Assembly: GCA_036276735.1 (NCBI GenBank)
Contig: DASUOH010000013.1
Span: 13,191-77,190, forward strand
Source of the DNA: VRUE01 sp036276735
GTDB taxonomy: Bacteria > Actinomycetota > Thermoleophilia > Solirubrobacterales > 70-9
Direction of reading: 5' to 3'
Length of the DNA: 64,000 bases
The notes under the pieces were generated by a model. That model was not told the DNA's origin. It did not search any database and saw nothing but the letters and a program-made list of their open reading frames with translations. Numbering within the stretch: position 1 is the stretch's first letter; each line of letters starts with the position of its first letter. Below, piece by piece: positions 42,950 to 51,643 of the stretch. A program made the position numbers and the translations under genes.

Positions 42950-45900
42950 TCAGACGTTGACACGGGGCATCGCCCGGTCCAGCCAGCGCGGCAGCCACCA
43001 GACCCGGTCGCCCAGCAACAGCATCAACGCGGGCAGAAGGACGATGCGGACGACGGTCGCATCGAGCAGCACCGCAACCGTCAGGCCGACGCCGAGCTGG
43101 CTCACCGTGGCGATCGGCGCCCCGGCGAAGGCGACGAAGACAGCCATCATGATCGCCGCGGCGCCGGTGATCACCCGCGCCGTCTTGGCGAGCCCGTATT
43201 GGATCGCCTCGGCGTGGACGTGGCCGCGGTCATAGCGCTCTTTCATGCGCACGAGCAGGAATACCGCGTAATCGATCGAGAGCCCGAAGACGACGCCGAA
43301 GATCGCCGTGGCGCCGACCGCGTCGACGTACTCGTGACCGCCGAGCGGCCAGCTCTCGGGGACCTCGAAGAGCAGCGTGAGGACGCCGAAGGCGACTGCG
43401 ACGGTCGCCAGATTGAGAGCGACCGCGATCGCCGCCAACGGGATCGCCCGCAGAACGAGGACGAGGATGAGGAAGGTGGCGACCGTGATCGCCGCGACCA
43501 CCCAGGGGATTCGTGCCCGCGTCACGCTGCTGTAGTCGTTGAGCTGGGCGGCGCCGCCGGCCACGCCGGTGTTCAGGTTCGCCTCGCGACCCAGGTCGGT
43601 CGCCGCGTCCTCGAGCTGCTCGTGGAGTGCCCTCGATCCCGGCGTGTTGAAGGTGTGGCGGGAGATGACCAGCATCGCGGCCGCCTGCCCGCCGCCGTCG
43701 ATGTCGATCGCGCTGGAGGCGCGTTCGCGCAGCGCCGGGCGAGCGCCGTCCAGGGCAGTGAGCACGAAGTAGCCCGAGTCGAAGATGCCGGGGCTCGTGC
43801 GGCGCAAGCGACGGGCCTGGCCTCGCAGCCGCACCTCGTTGGTGAGGACCTGGACCGCGGCGCGCTGCAGCCCGTCCTGCAGTGCGTATGAGCGACTGAA
43901 GCCGCTGGCCAGGTTTTCTTCCAACGCCGAGGCGCCGCCGCCAAGCCGCGAGATGCCGCCGGCCAGCGCGCTGGCGCCCGATCCGAGGCGCTCGAGGCCA
44001 TCGTCGAGCTGCGAAGCGGCCCTGGCCAGCCGTGCCGAGCCTCGCGCCACGCGCTTGCCGGCGCTCTCGATTCGTCGCAGGCCATCGGAGAGGCGTTCGG
44101 CGCCGGAACGGAGGCGCTTGATCAGGATCACGCCGGAGACGAGCCAGGCGGTCACCTGCTCTGCTTCCTCGGCATCGGCGAGGAGCCTTTCGTGGAGCGC
44201 GGTCAGCTCCTCGGGTAGGACGCCGGCGGCCTCGGCCGCAGCGCGCACCGCTTCCAACGCGGCAGGGAAGTTGGGGTCCGTCCTGCCCACGGTCATCCCT
44301 TCGAGCTGCTCGAGCGCGGTCTGGATCTGCTCGTCCGCCTCGGTGGCGGGTCGGATCAGCTGCGGCAACTTGACATGCGCGTCCTCGTTGAGGTCTTTCT
44401 GCAGCCGGCGCGAGCGCGAGAGGGCGTTGCGGCGTAGATTGGCCGGCAGGCTCTGGACCCCGAACTTGAGCTGGAGCGCGGCAAGCGCGGCGCGATGCTG
44501 GGCCCCGGCGAGGCGGCGGGTGCCCGAGGCGAAGGTCTCGAGCGCCGAGACCGCTCGCTCACTGCCCGAGGTCGCACGGGCGAGGCCGGTGGCGACCGCC
44601 GAGGCGCCCTCCTCGGCGGCGCCCGCGCCCTGGGCGATCAAGCCGGCGCCGTAGGTGGCCTGGGAAAGGCCTTCGCGCAGTTGACTGACCCCGAGGGCCG
44701 CCCGGCCGAGGTTGCGGCCCAGTCTGCGCAGCTGGACGAGCGGTGCCGCCCGGCCGCCGGCGCGCAGCAACCGCGAGCCGCGTTCGCGGAGCGGCGTGAC
44801 CCGCTCGGAGACCTGAGCCGGGCCGATCACGGTCTTGACCCCGGGCAGCTCGGCGATCTCGTGCTGCCAGCGACTCAGGGTGGCGAGACGGGCGGGCTCG
44901 GTGATCGTCCCCTCCTCGGCGGCGGCGACGATCACAAACGGTGCGTCGTACCCCGGGCCGATCGCCCCGACGATCGTTTCGAAGTTCTGGCGGGCCGGGT
45001 CGTCGTGGGCGAGCTGGGTCTGGCTCGGCGGGCCGGTCTTCAGCGCCAGCGCGGGCGCCGAGAGGGCGAGGACGATGAGGCCGATCACCGCGGCTGCCAG
45101 GACTGGCCGCCTGAGGGCGGCCCCCACCAGGGTCATCAGTCGCGAGTCGCCTTCGCTCGGCGCCGGGCCGATCCGCCAACGGTCGACGTTGGGCCCGAGC
45201 ATGGCGAGGACCACCGGACCGGGGACGATCGCCACCAGAACGCTGAGGCCGACGACGAGCGCCAGGGTGGCCGCCAGCGATGCCAGCAGCGAGCCGGGCA
45301 CGATGAAGAAGGCGACGACCATCGAGAGCATCAACGTGCTGCCGGCGAACACAGTGGTGCGGCCCGCCGTGCGGCGGGTCGCGGCGGCGGCGGTGCGCGG
45401 ATCGGCCCCTCCCTGGAGCTCCTCGCGGAAGCGCGAGACGATCAACAGCGAGTAGTCGACGCCGAGCGCCAAACCCATCATCGTGCAGACGGTCAACGCG
45501 AAAGCGTCGACGCTGAACCACTCGGCGAGAATCGAAAGGAGGCCGCGGGAGGCGATCACGGTCGCCGCGCCGAAGACGAGCGGTACGGCAGCTGCCACCG
45601 GCGAGCGGAAGACGAGCAGGAGGACGACGAGCAGGATCGGCAGGGCGATCAGCTCGCCGCGCTCGGTCGCGTCGATCGAGTCTTCCTGGATCGCCCGGGA
45701 AAGCGTCGCGTAGCCGGTCTGCGTCGCCTCGACCGGCGGCTCTATCCGCTCCTCGAGCGTCTCGTCGAGGCGCGGGACAACCTCGTTCACCGCCTCCTCG
45801 ATGCCGACGTGGAAGTCGATCAGGATCAAGGCGCGCCGCGGCGTCGGGCGCAGGCGCTGGACCGCGCCGCGGTCCCAGGGCGAGAGAGTCGTGACGGTCG

Positions 45901-46174
45901 GGTCGCGACGCAGGACGCGGATCAATGCCGGCCCCTGGCGGTCGACCTCCTTGGGCGGGCCCTGCAGCAGGATCACAAACGGCGCCGTGTCGCCGAAGTG
46001 CTCGCGGAGCAGATCGTTGGCCCGCTCCGACGAAGTGCCGGGGATGCTCAGCGAGCTGGGGCTTAGCTTGTCCTCGAGCCCGAAGCCGAGGAAACCGAGC
46101 ACCGCGATGACCAACGCCGAGGCAAGAAGAACGCGCCTCGGGTGCTCGCCTCCCCTGTCCCTCCTCCAAGACAC
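42950..46174 (-). CDS. MmpL/RND-family transporter, copy 1
   Basis: 1074 residues, GTG start with CAAACT 7 nt upstream. Layout: helix 1 (13-32), first outer domain (about 35-175), helices 2-6 (178-335; MMGLALGVDYSLLIVSRF is the key acidic helix), helix 7 (about 355-378), an expanded second outer domain (380-885) with LxxGxxxLxxG-type helical repeats, and helices 8-12 (890-1060; FGLSIDYAVFLLVRM). The two Asp-Tyr pairs match proton-relay residues in MmpL proteins. It exports lipids or glycolipids using proton force. It sits upstream of, and on the same strand as, six MCE genes. Confidence 0.92.
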   Translation of the reverse strand: MSWRRDRGGEHPRRVLLASALVIAVLGFLGFGLEDKLSPSSLSIPGTSSERANDLLREHFGDTAPFVILLQGPPKEVDRQGPALIRVLRRDPTVTTLSPWDRGAVQRLRPTPRRALILIDFHVGIEEAVNEVVPRLDETLEERIEPPVEATQTGYATLSRAIQEDSIDATERGELIALPILLVVLLLVFRSPVAAAVPLVFGAATVIASRGLLSILAEWFSVDAFALTVCTMMGLALGVDYSLLIVSRFREELQGGADPRTAAAATRRTAGRTTVFAGSTLMLSMVVAFFIVPGSLLASLAATLALVVGLSVLVAIVPGPVVLAMLGPNVDRWRIGPAPSEGDSRLMTLVGAALRRPVLAAAVIGLIVLALSAPALALKTGPPSQTQLAHDDPARQNFETIVGAIGPGYDAPFVIVAAAEEGTITEPARLATLSRWQHEIAELPGVKTVIGPAQVSERVTPLRERGSRLLRAGGRAAPLVQLRRLGRNLGRAALGVSQLREGLSQATYGAGLIAQGAGAAEEGASAVATGLARATSGSERAVSALETFASGTRRLAGAQHRAALAALQLKFGVQSLPANLRRNALSRSRRLQKDLNEDAHVKLPQLIRPATEADEQIQTALEQLEGMTVGRTDPNFPAALEAVRAAAEAAGVLPEELTALHERLLADAEEAEQVTAWLVSGVILIKRLRSGAERLSDGLRRIESAGKRVARGSARLARAASQLDDGLERLGSGASALAGGISRLGGGASALEENLASGFSRSYALQDGLQRAAVQVLTNEVRLRGQARRLRRTSPGIFDSGYFVLTALDGARPALRERASSAIDIDGGGQAAAMLVISRHTFNTPGSRALHEQLEDAATDLGREANLNTGVAGGAAQLNDYSSVTRARIPWVVAAITVATFLILVLVLRAIPLAAIAVALNLATVAVAFGVLTLLFEVPESWPLGGHEYVDAVGATAIFGVVFGLSIDYAVFLLVRMKERYDRGHVHAEAIQYGLAKTARVITGAAAIMMAVFVAFAGAPIATVSQLGVGLTVAVLLDATVVRIVLLPALMLLLGDRVWWLPRWLDRAMPRVNV

Positions 46175-46181
46175 GCGTGGT

Positions 46182-46187
46182 AGTTTG
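46182..46187 (-). promoter_or_regulatory. -10-like box of MmpL copy 1
   Basis: CAAACT on the minus strand, 7 nt before GTG 46174, in the 41-bp divergent gap to the 46216 gene. Confidence 0.5.
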
Positions 46188-46215
46188 GCTGGTCGAGACT
46201 ACGGAGAGGCGCGGG

Positions 46216-46983
46216 ATGCGGAAGACCTTGTTGAGAACGGCTCTGGCGACGGGTTTGATCGTCGCCCTGGCGGCCACCGCGGCGCAGGGAATCGAACTGC
46301 GCGCCGGCAAGATCATCATCGTCGCCGACGGCGGCTTCACGCCCACCAAGCTGCCGCAGCACCGCAACGCGCCGATCAACCTGCACGGCTTCGCCAAGTT
46401 CAGCACGATCGACGGGACGCGCCCCTCGCCGCTGATCCAACTGGTAATCGAATTTGACAAGCACGGGGCGGTCGAGACGCGCGGCCTGCCGGTCTGCACC
46501 CAGCAGAAGCTGATCGCGACGACGGTCGAGAGGGCGCGGGCGAATTGCCGTGGCTCGATCGTCGGGACCGGCTTCGGCTCCGCCGTCGTCGAGCTTCCCG
46601 AACAACGGCCGATCAAGGCCTCCTCGCCGCTGACCCTCTTCAACGGGCCGCGCAAGAACGGCAACCCGACCGTGCTCGGCCACGCGCACCTCGATTACCC
46701 CGCTCCGACCACCTACGTCGTGCCGATCGAGATCGAACGGATCAACAAGGGTCGCTACGGATACCGGACGATCGCCAACTTCCCGAAGATCGCCAACTAC
46801 TACGGCTCGCCGACCTACGGGCGCCTCAAGATCGGCAAGAGATGGACCTACAGGGGGAAGCGGCTGAGCTACGTCAACGCCCGCTGCCCTGACGGCCGCC
46901 TGCAGGCGCGCGGCTCCGTTCTGTTCAAAGACGGCAGCTTCGCCAAAGGCAATTTCCTGCGCCCCTGCCAGATCATTCGGTAG
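46216..46983 (+). CDS. Secreted four-cysteine family protein, copy B
   Basis: 255 residues from ATG 46216, with GGAG 9 nt upstream. Signal peptide about 1-24 (AQG). Family features: ADGGFTPTKLPQHRNAPI, LPVC, ARANCRGSIVGTG, SPLTLFNGPRKNGNPT, NARCPDG and a final RPCQIIR. Divergent from MmpL copy 1 by 41 bp, so control may be shared. Copy C follows in the same direction. Confidence 0.85.
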   Translation: MRKTLLRTALATGLIVALAATAAQGIELRAGKIIIVADGGFTPTKLPQHRNAPINLHGFAKFSTIDGTRPSPLIQLVIEFDKHGAVETRGLPVCTQQKLIATTVERARANCRGSIVGTGFGSAVVELPEQRPIKASSPLTLFNGPRKNGNPTVLGHAHLDYPAPTTYVVPIEIERINKGRYGYRTIANFPKIANYYGSPTYGRLKIGKRWTYRGKRLSYVNARCPDGRLQARGSVLFKDGSFAKGNFLRPCQIIR

Positions 46984-47036
46984 CCCCGAGGGCGCCGTGC
47001 CGCTACCTTGGGTGGACGGTGCGTGTTGATGGAGCC

Positions 47037-47804
47037 ATGAGGAGCGTGAAGGCGTTGAGGATCGGCGCGATTGCACTCTGCGTGCTGGGGATCCTGGCCG
47101 CAGCCGCGACGGCCGACCGCGTGCGACTCGGCCCCCTGGTCCTCACCGCCAACGGCGGCTTCGAACCGCGGCTGCTGCCGAAACACACCTATGCGCCGAT
47201 CCGCTTCGAGGGCCGCGCGACGATCGAGATGCTCAACGGAGCCCAGCCGCCGGCCCTACGGCGGGTCCGGCTCGACTTCGACCGCGACGGCAAGCTGACC
47301 ACCGCCGGGCTGGCAACGTGCGCGCCGCACTCGATCGCCGACGCGACGCCCGCCCAGGCGCGCCGGACCTGCGCCGCCGCCCTGGTTGGAACCGGCAGCG
47401 TCACGGCCTCCGTCGCGCTGCCAGGCCGAGCGGCAGTCGACGTCAGCTCGCCGCTCAGCCTCTTCAACGGGCCCCGCGTCGACGGCAACCCAACCGCCGT
47501 CGCCCACGCGCGCAACACCTTTCCTGAGACCGAGACCTACGTAGTCGTCATCCCGATCGAGCAGCGCCGCGGCACCTACCGCTACCGGGCGACCTTCGAC
47601 ATCCCGCCGATCGCCGGCGGCGCCGGCGCGATCACCCGGGTCGAAGCCAAGGTCGGGCGCCGCTACCGGGCCGGCGGCAAGGAGCGCAGCTACGTCTCGG
47701 CCCGTTGCTCGGACGGGATCCTGCAGACGTTCGGCCTCGCTCACTTCGCCGACGGCACCGTGATCAGCGGCAGTCTCTACAAGGGTTGCCGGGCCCTTCC
47801 TTAG
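47037..47804 (+). CDS. Secreted four-cysteine family protein, copy C
   Basis: 255 residues from ATG 47037, the same length as copy B; a GTG at 47019 would add six. Signal peptide about 1-27 (ATA). Family features: TANGGFEPRLLPKHTYAPI, LATC, ARRTCAAALVGTG, SPLSLFNGPRVDGNPT, SARCSDG and KGCRALP. Separated from copy B by 53 bp. Role unknown. Confidence 0.85.
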   Translation: MRSVKALRIGAIALCVLGILAAAATADRVRLGPLVLTANGGFEPRLLPKHTYAPIRFEGRATIEMLNGAQPPALRRVRLDFDRDGKLTTAGLATCAPHSIADATPAQARRTCAAALVGTGSVTASVALPGRAAVDVSSPLSLFNGPRVDGNPTAVAHARNTFPETETYVVVIPIEQRRGTYRYRATFDIPPIAGGAGAITRVEAKVGRRYRAGGKERSYVSARCSDGILQTFGLAHFADGTVISGSLYKGCRALP

Positions 47805-47842
47805 CCTGACCCACCGAACGCGAGCCGGCCGGACTCTCTTCC

Positions 47843-47848
47843 TATACT
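47843..47848 (+). promoter_or_regulatory. -10 box of tRNA-Lys
   Basis: TATACT, 9 nt before the tRNA 5' end; no clear -35 box. Confidence 0.55.
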
Positions 47849-47857
47849 TGCCGCGCT

Positions 47858-47930
47858 GGGCCGTTAGCTCAACCGGTAGAGCAGGAGACTCTTAATCTCA
47901 AGGTTGAAGGTTCGAGTCCTTCACGGCCCA
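47858..47930 (+). tRNA. tRNA-Lys (anticodon CTT)
   Basis: 73 nt. Acceptor GGGCCGT / ACGGCCC, D-stem GCTC / GAGC, anticodon loop CTCTTAA with CTT, T-arm GAAGG-TTCGAGT-CCTTC, discriminator A. The first anticodon-stem pair is G-A. No CCA is encoded. The last 10 bases overlap, in antisense, the 3' end of the lipoprotein gene 47921-49468. Confidence 0.96.
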
Positions 47931-49468
47931 TCCTCGCTGCGCTCCATCGCCTCGAGACCGCGGTCGAGGGCGGCGACGCTCGTCGCCCCCGGCGGAACGG
48001 GCACCGCCCTGAAGGTGGGGACGGGCAATTCGAGGCGGAAGGCGGTCCGCCCCTCGCGGTCGAAGGCGGTTACCAGGGGGTTGTCCCCCCAGCTCACCAG
48101 CCAGCCGCCGCCCTCGAGCGGTCGCGCCGAGCCGCAGCAATGGCTGGTCCTTATCCGCGGATCGTTCAGCTGACCGAGGTAGACCGCGACGCCCCTGTCG
48201 AGGTCGAGGCGGTAGGAGACGACACGTGGGCGGCGAGGGCGGTCCTTGCCGTTGTCGTAGACGCTGAGATTGCCGTCCTCGTCGACCCGCGCGTCGTGCT
48301 GGCCGCCGAACAGCTTGACGGCGGGGTCGCCGACGATCCGCAGCGAGTCGGCCGTCTCGGTTCCGCCCAGCTTCCAGCGGATGTCGCCACTCGCGCGCTC
48401 GATCCCGTAGATCGCATCCGTATGGCGCATCGACACGACGACTTCGCCTTCGCCCCGCGGCTCGATCGAGTTGACGTGAACGGGATCGAAGGTGGAGGCG
48501 CCGCGGACACCGCGCTTGGCGTTGCTCAGAACGTTCCGCCACCACCGCCCCGTCTCCCGGAGCCCGATTCGCCCGCGCGAGTTCCATCGCCATACGACCC
48601 GTCCCCTCGGATCGATCTCCTGCACCTCGGCGAAGACGGCCGAGGCGTCACTCGGGCCGCCGAAGCGGCTCAGATCGACCTTTGCGCCGGGAGCGTAGGT
48701 GTCGACGAGAACATTGCCGTTGGCGAGCTCCCGGAACTCGTGCCCGTCGATGATCTCGCCCCGCGTCCTCACCACCCGGATCAGCTCTCCCGCGAGGGAG
48801 CGGACCTCATGCGCCATGCGCGGGTCGAGCCCGTAGCCGTCGCCGAACGAGCGTGCCCAGGAGACGGTCCCATCGCTGAGGATCTGGGCCCAGAGCGCTC
48901 GCGTGTCAGGGCTGTGCCACCAGCGCGGCACGCCCTCGTGGTCGAAGACGATGACCCAGGGGCTCTTTTTTGGAGAGGCACGGAAGCTGACGACGAACAG
49001 TCCTGGCGCCATCGGGCGGGATCGCTCGAACTCCCACTCGGGGAAGTCCGCGGGCAAGCACCGCACCTCGTAGGAGCGGCGTTCGCCGCCGACGGGGACG
49101 ATGAGCTCGAAGTCCTCGCCCGGCCCCGCGGCGGGGTCGATCGAGCGGGCGTCGACTCGAATTTGGTCCCCGCCCCTCCCACACCGCGAGACGTAGCGGT
49201 CCTCTGCAGGGTCGAAACTCGGATAGAGGCCGCTTACCGAGACCGAGACCGGCGAGCCCGACTCCTCGGCTCCGCAGCCCGCTAGCAGGGACGCGAGGAG
49301 GCTCGCCGCGCCCAGCAGAGCGGCGGTTCGCCGCCTATTCGCCAGCGGTACCCGGAGTTTCGGCGCCGAAGCCGCCGAACGGGTTCTGGAATTCGCCGGG
49401 TGCCGCGCCGCCGGCTTTTTCTTCCGCTTTTTCGAACTGTTTGCTCTGCGCAGCGAACCGTTTGGCAT
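47921..49468 (-). CDS. Arylsulfotransferase-like (ASST) propeller lipoprotein
   Basis: A lipoprotein signal (LLGAASLLASLLAGC) and a beta-propeller with FVVSFRASPKKSPWVIVFDHEG, HEFRELANGNVLVDTY, MRHTDAIYGIERASGDIRWKLGG and QHDARVDEDGNLSVYDNG match arylsulfotransferase-like proteins, which transfer sulfate or act as scaffolds. Start is uncertain: ATG 49468 is the nearest canonical in-frame codon, but it gives an unusual 60-residue basic leader and overlaps the preceding gene by 134 bp. A CTG at 49345, right beside the signal peptide, may be the true start. The 3' end reaches 10 bp into tRNA-Lys. Confidence 0.72.
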   Translation of the reverse strand: MPNGSLRRANSSKKRKKKPAARHPANSRTRSAASAPKLRVPLANRRRTAALLGAASLLASLLAGCGAEESGSPVSVSVSGLYPSFDPAEDRYVSRCGRGGDQIRVDARSIDPAAGPGEDFELIVPVGGERRSYEVRCLPADFPEWEFERSRPMAPGLFVVSFRASPKKSPWVIVFDHEGVPRWWHSPDTRALWAQILSDGTVSWARSFGDGYGLDPRMAHEVRSLAGELIRVVRTRGEIIDGHEFRELANGNVLVDTYAPGAKVDLSRFGGPSDASAVFAEVQEIDPRGRVVWRWNSRGRIGLRETGRWWRNVLSNAKRGVRGASTFDPVHVNSIEPRGEGEVVVSMRHTDAIYGIERASGDIRWKLGGTETADSLRIVGDPAVKLFGGQHDARVDEDGNLSVYDNGKDRPRRPRVVSYRLDLDRGVAVYLGQLNDPRIRTSHCCGSARPLEGGGWLVSWGDNPLVTAFDREGRTAFRLELPVPTFRAVPVPPGATSVAALDRGLEAMERSEDGP

Positions 49469-50159
49469 TTTTACGGATTTCGGCGATCTGTTTTTTGGCG
49501 TTCTGCGCTTCGGCTTTGGAAGGCGCCAGGCCGAGGGCGCGTCTTGCCGCTTTGTCCCCCGCTTTGAAGTTGCCGTTGAAGTACTCGTAGATGGCGAGGT
49601 TGCTGTAGGTGCCGTAGTTGGGGAGCTCCTCAGTGACGATCCGCTGCGCCCGGAGCGCGATCCCCATGTTCTCCTGGATTTCCGCGAGGCTGGTGGAGCC
49701 GCGTTCGGCGATGCCGAAGTAGGTCTGAGCGACGAGCTGGGCGCCACTGGCGCTGACGTCGTCTCCGGCCGCCCGCAGGTAGCGGCTCCAGCTTTCGAGG
49801 GCCTCGTCGTAGTCGTCCTTCGCGTCGGGCGGTGGCTGTCCCGGCAGACCCGTCTGCGGGTCGATGTCGGTCTGCGCCTGGGCGGCGCCGAGTCGGGCCC
49901 TGGTCAGGTTGAGCAGGAGGCCGGCGTCATTCGGTCTTTTCGCCAGCTCCTCTTCCAGCCGCTCCTCCTGTTCGTGGAAGACCTCGGCGGCGTCGCTCGT
50001 CCCGCCGGTGCCGACGATTTCACCCAGGTTGAACGGGCCGACCGTGAGGAAGAGGCTGCCGCCCATCAGCAGGGCCAGCAGCACGTAGACGACGCGGATG
50101 ACGTTCTTGCGCCGCCCCCGCGTGTCGAACAGCATCCTTCGCTCGCCGCTTTCCGCCAT
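49335..50159 (-). CDS. Membrane-anchored TPR-like protein
   Basis: 274 residues. Cytoplasmic basic N-terminus, one membrane helix (about 22-43), then helical pairs resembling TPR units (LEEELAKRPNDAGLLLNLTRARL; YSNLAIYEYFNGNFKAGDKAARRALGL). The C-terminus is charged then Gly/Pro-rich. Starts 8 bp after tatC. It may be a scaffold for the Tat system or for the ASST-like lipoprotein; inference from position. Confidence 0.78.
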   Translation of the reverse strand: MAESGERRMLFDTRGRRKNVIRVVYVLLALLMGGSLFLTVGPFNLGEIVGTGGTSDAAEVFHEQEERLEEELAKRPNDAGLLLNLTRARLGAAQAQTDIDPQTGLPGQPPPDAKDDYDEALESWSRYLRAAGDDVSASGAQLVAQTYFGIAERGSTSLAEIQENMGIALRAQRIVTEELPNYGTYSNLAIYEYFNGNFKAGDKAARRALGLAPSKAEAQNAKKQIAEIRKNAKRFAAQSKQFEKAEEKAGGAAPGEFQNPFGGFGAETPGTAGE

Positions 50160-50167
50160 TCAGTCGC

Positions 50168-50938
50168 TCACCGCTCCTGGGTCGAGGGTTCCGCAAGGCC
50201 TCCGGCGGCGCCTCGTCGGTCGAAGAGCCGCGCCAGCAAGATACTCAACTCGTACAGAGCGAGCAGGGGGACCATCTCGATCAACATCGATATGGGATCG
50301 ACACCCGGCAGCGCGGCGGCGAGCACGGCCATTCCCAGGTAGGCGTAGCGCCGGTTGGTCTGCAGCTGATCGACCCTGACTATGCCGAGGCGGGTCAGGG
50401 CGATCAGGGCGAGGGGGAGCTGGAATATCAAGCCGCCCGCCAGCATCGTCATCGCGAAGAAGCTGTAGTAGTCGCGCGCCCGCACCTGGATGTTGAACTG
50501 CTCGTCGTTGAAGCCGAGCAGGAAGTCGGTCGCCGCCGGCAGCACGACGAAGTACGCGAAGGCGACGCCGGCGGCGAAGAGCAGGGGCGCCATCAGCAGG
50601 ATCGGCAACACGGCGCGGCGCTCCGCTCGGCTGAAAGCGGGCAGCACGTAGGCGTACAGCTGGTAGATGAGGACCGGCAGGGCGAGGATCAGCGCTCCGT
50701 AGGCGGAGATCGTCAGCGTCGTCGTGAACGGCTCGGTGACGCCGAAGGTGATGAGGCGGTCGTGGTCGCTCGGCAGTGGATCGGTGGCGATCTCGAGCAG
50801 GAGATCGCTCTGCCAAAAGCACAGCCCGAAGGCGACCGCGAGCGCGCCAAGGCAGACGACGATCCGGTATCGAAGCTCGTCGAGGTGCTCGACGACGGTC
50901 AGGCGGTCCTCGTGGGAGACCGGCCTTACACGAGGCAT
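50168..50938 (-). CDS. tatC: Sec-independent protein translocase TatC
   Basis: 256 residues from ATG 50938, six membrane helices. Conserved N-terminus VEHLDELRYRI with the Glu and Arg that contact the twin-arginine signal, and YQLYAYVLPAFSRAERR, PLLFAAGVAFAYFVVLP and a later acidic FNDEQ loop. It recognises folded proteins for export. The Rieske protein encoded nearby has an RR signal (TRRRVF), a likely substrate. Confidence 0.95.
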   Translation of the reverse strand: MPRVRPVSHEDRLTVVEHLDELRYRIVVCLGALAVAFGLCFWQSDLLLEIATDPLPSDHDRLITFGVTEPFTTTLTISAYGALILALPVLIYQLYAYVLPAFSRAERRAVLPILLMAPLLFAAGVAFAYFVVLPAATDFLLGFNDEQFNIQVRARDYYSFFAMTMLAGGLIFQLPLALIALTRLGIVRVDQLQTNRRYAYLGMAVLAAALPGVDPISMLIEMVPLLALYELSILLARLFDRRGAAGGLAEPSTQER

Positions 50939-50948
50939 CGCGGGAACG

Positions 50949-51173
50949 TCAGGGCCGTTTGTGGCCCACCGGCTCGCCCCTGCCGGGCTCGATCTCCCGC
51001 GACGCGGAGCCGCGGTCGTCGTCCTCGTCGTCGTGCCCACCCAAGGAGCCACGGAACTCGCGGATGCCACGGCCGAGCGAGCGGCCGAGCTCGGGCAGGC
51101 GCTTCGGTCCGAAGACGATCAGGGCGATGATCAGGACGATGGCGATCTCGGCGATGCCGATGTTGCCGGGCAT
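50949..51173 (-). CDS. tatA: Sec-independent protein translocase TatA
   Basis: 74 residues. N-terminal helix IGIAEIAIVLIIALIVFGPKRLPELGRSLGRGIREF is the family core (residues 5-40), followed by an acidic tail. ATG 51173 is chosen because TAGCAT lies 7 nt upstream. It polymerises to form the Tat pore and is followed by tatC. Confidence 0.95.
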   Translation of the reverse strand: MPGNIGIAEIAIVLIIALIVFGPKRLPELGRSLGRGIREFRGSLGGHDDEDDDRGSASREIEPGRGEPVGHKRP

Positions 51174-51180
51174 ATGAAAG

Positions 51181-51186
51181 ATGCTA
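51181..51186 (-). promoter_or_regulatory. -10-like box of tatA
   Basis: TAGCAT on the minus strand, 7 nt before ATG 51173. Confidence 0.55.
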
Positions 51187-51256
51187 CCGGTCACGAATTG
51201 CCGCCGGGCCAGCTACCTGGAATTGGGATTTTCCGCGCCCGTCGCGAAAAGTGCGG

Positions 51257-51643
51257 ATGGAAGAGCCGCTTCTCGTGTTCGAGAGTGGAGAGATGAACCG
51301 AGCGAGCCGCACAGCCACCACCAAGTCGGACGGCCTTCACGTCTGCCCAGCCTGCGCCTCCCAGCTCGTGCAGCCGACCTGCTGGGAGCAGAGTGGCCGG
51401 CGCGGCCACTGGCGGCTCTGGCGCCGCTGTCCGGAGTGCGATTGGAGCGGCGAGGGTGTCCACGGCGAGCTGGAGATCGACGCCTACGACGAAGAGCTCG
51501 ATGGAGGCACGGAGGCGCTCGCCGCGGAGCTGGAAGCGCTCGAACGCGAGGGGATGGAGCGAGTGGCGGCTACCTTCGCCAGAGCCCTCGCCGCCGATTT
51601 GATCGACGCCGACGACTTTCGCTGGCGTCGCCCTCAGGCGTAG
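51257..51643 (+). CDS. Small zinc-ribbon protein
   Basis: 128 residues from ATG 51257 (GTG 51251 and ATG 51293 are alternatives). Two CxxC pairs (VCPACAS and RCPECDW) about 30 residues apart form a zinc ribbon, with VQPTCWEQ between. The C-terminal half is an acidic helix. Function unknown. Its last 10 bp overlap the convergent polyprenyl synthase gene. Confidence 0.7.
   Translation: MEEPLLVFESGEMNRASRTATTKSDGLHVCPACASQLVQPTCWEQSGRRGHWRLWRRCPECDWSGEGVHGELEIDAYDEELDGGTEALAAELEALEREGMERVAATFARALAADLIDADDFRWRRPQA

Noticed and set aside
47336..47744. Minus-strand frames opposite secreted copy C
   Set aside because: Antisense shadows; the plus frame has signal peptide and matches its paralogs.
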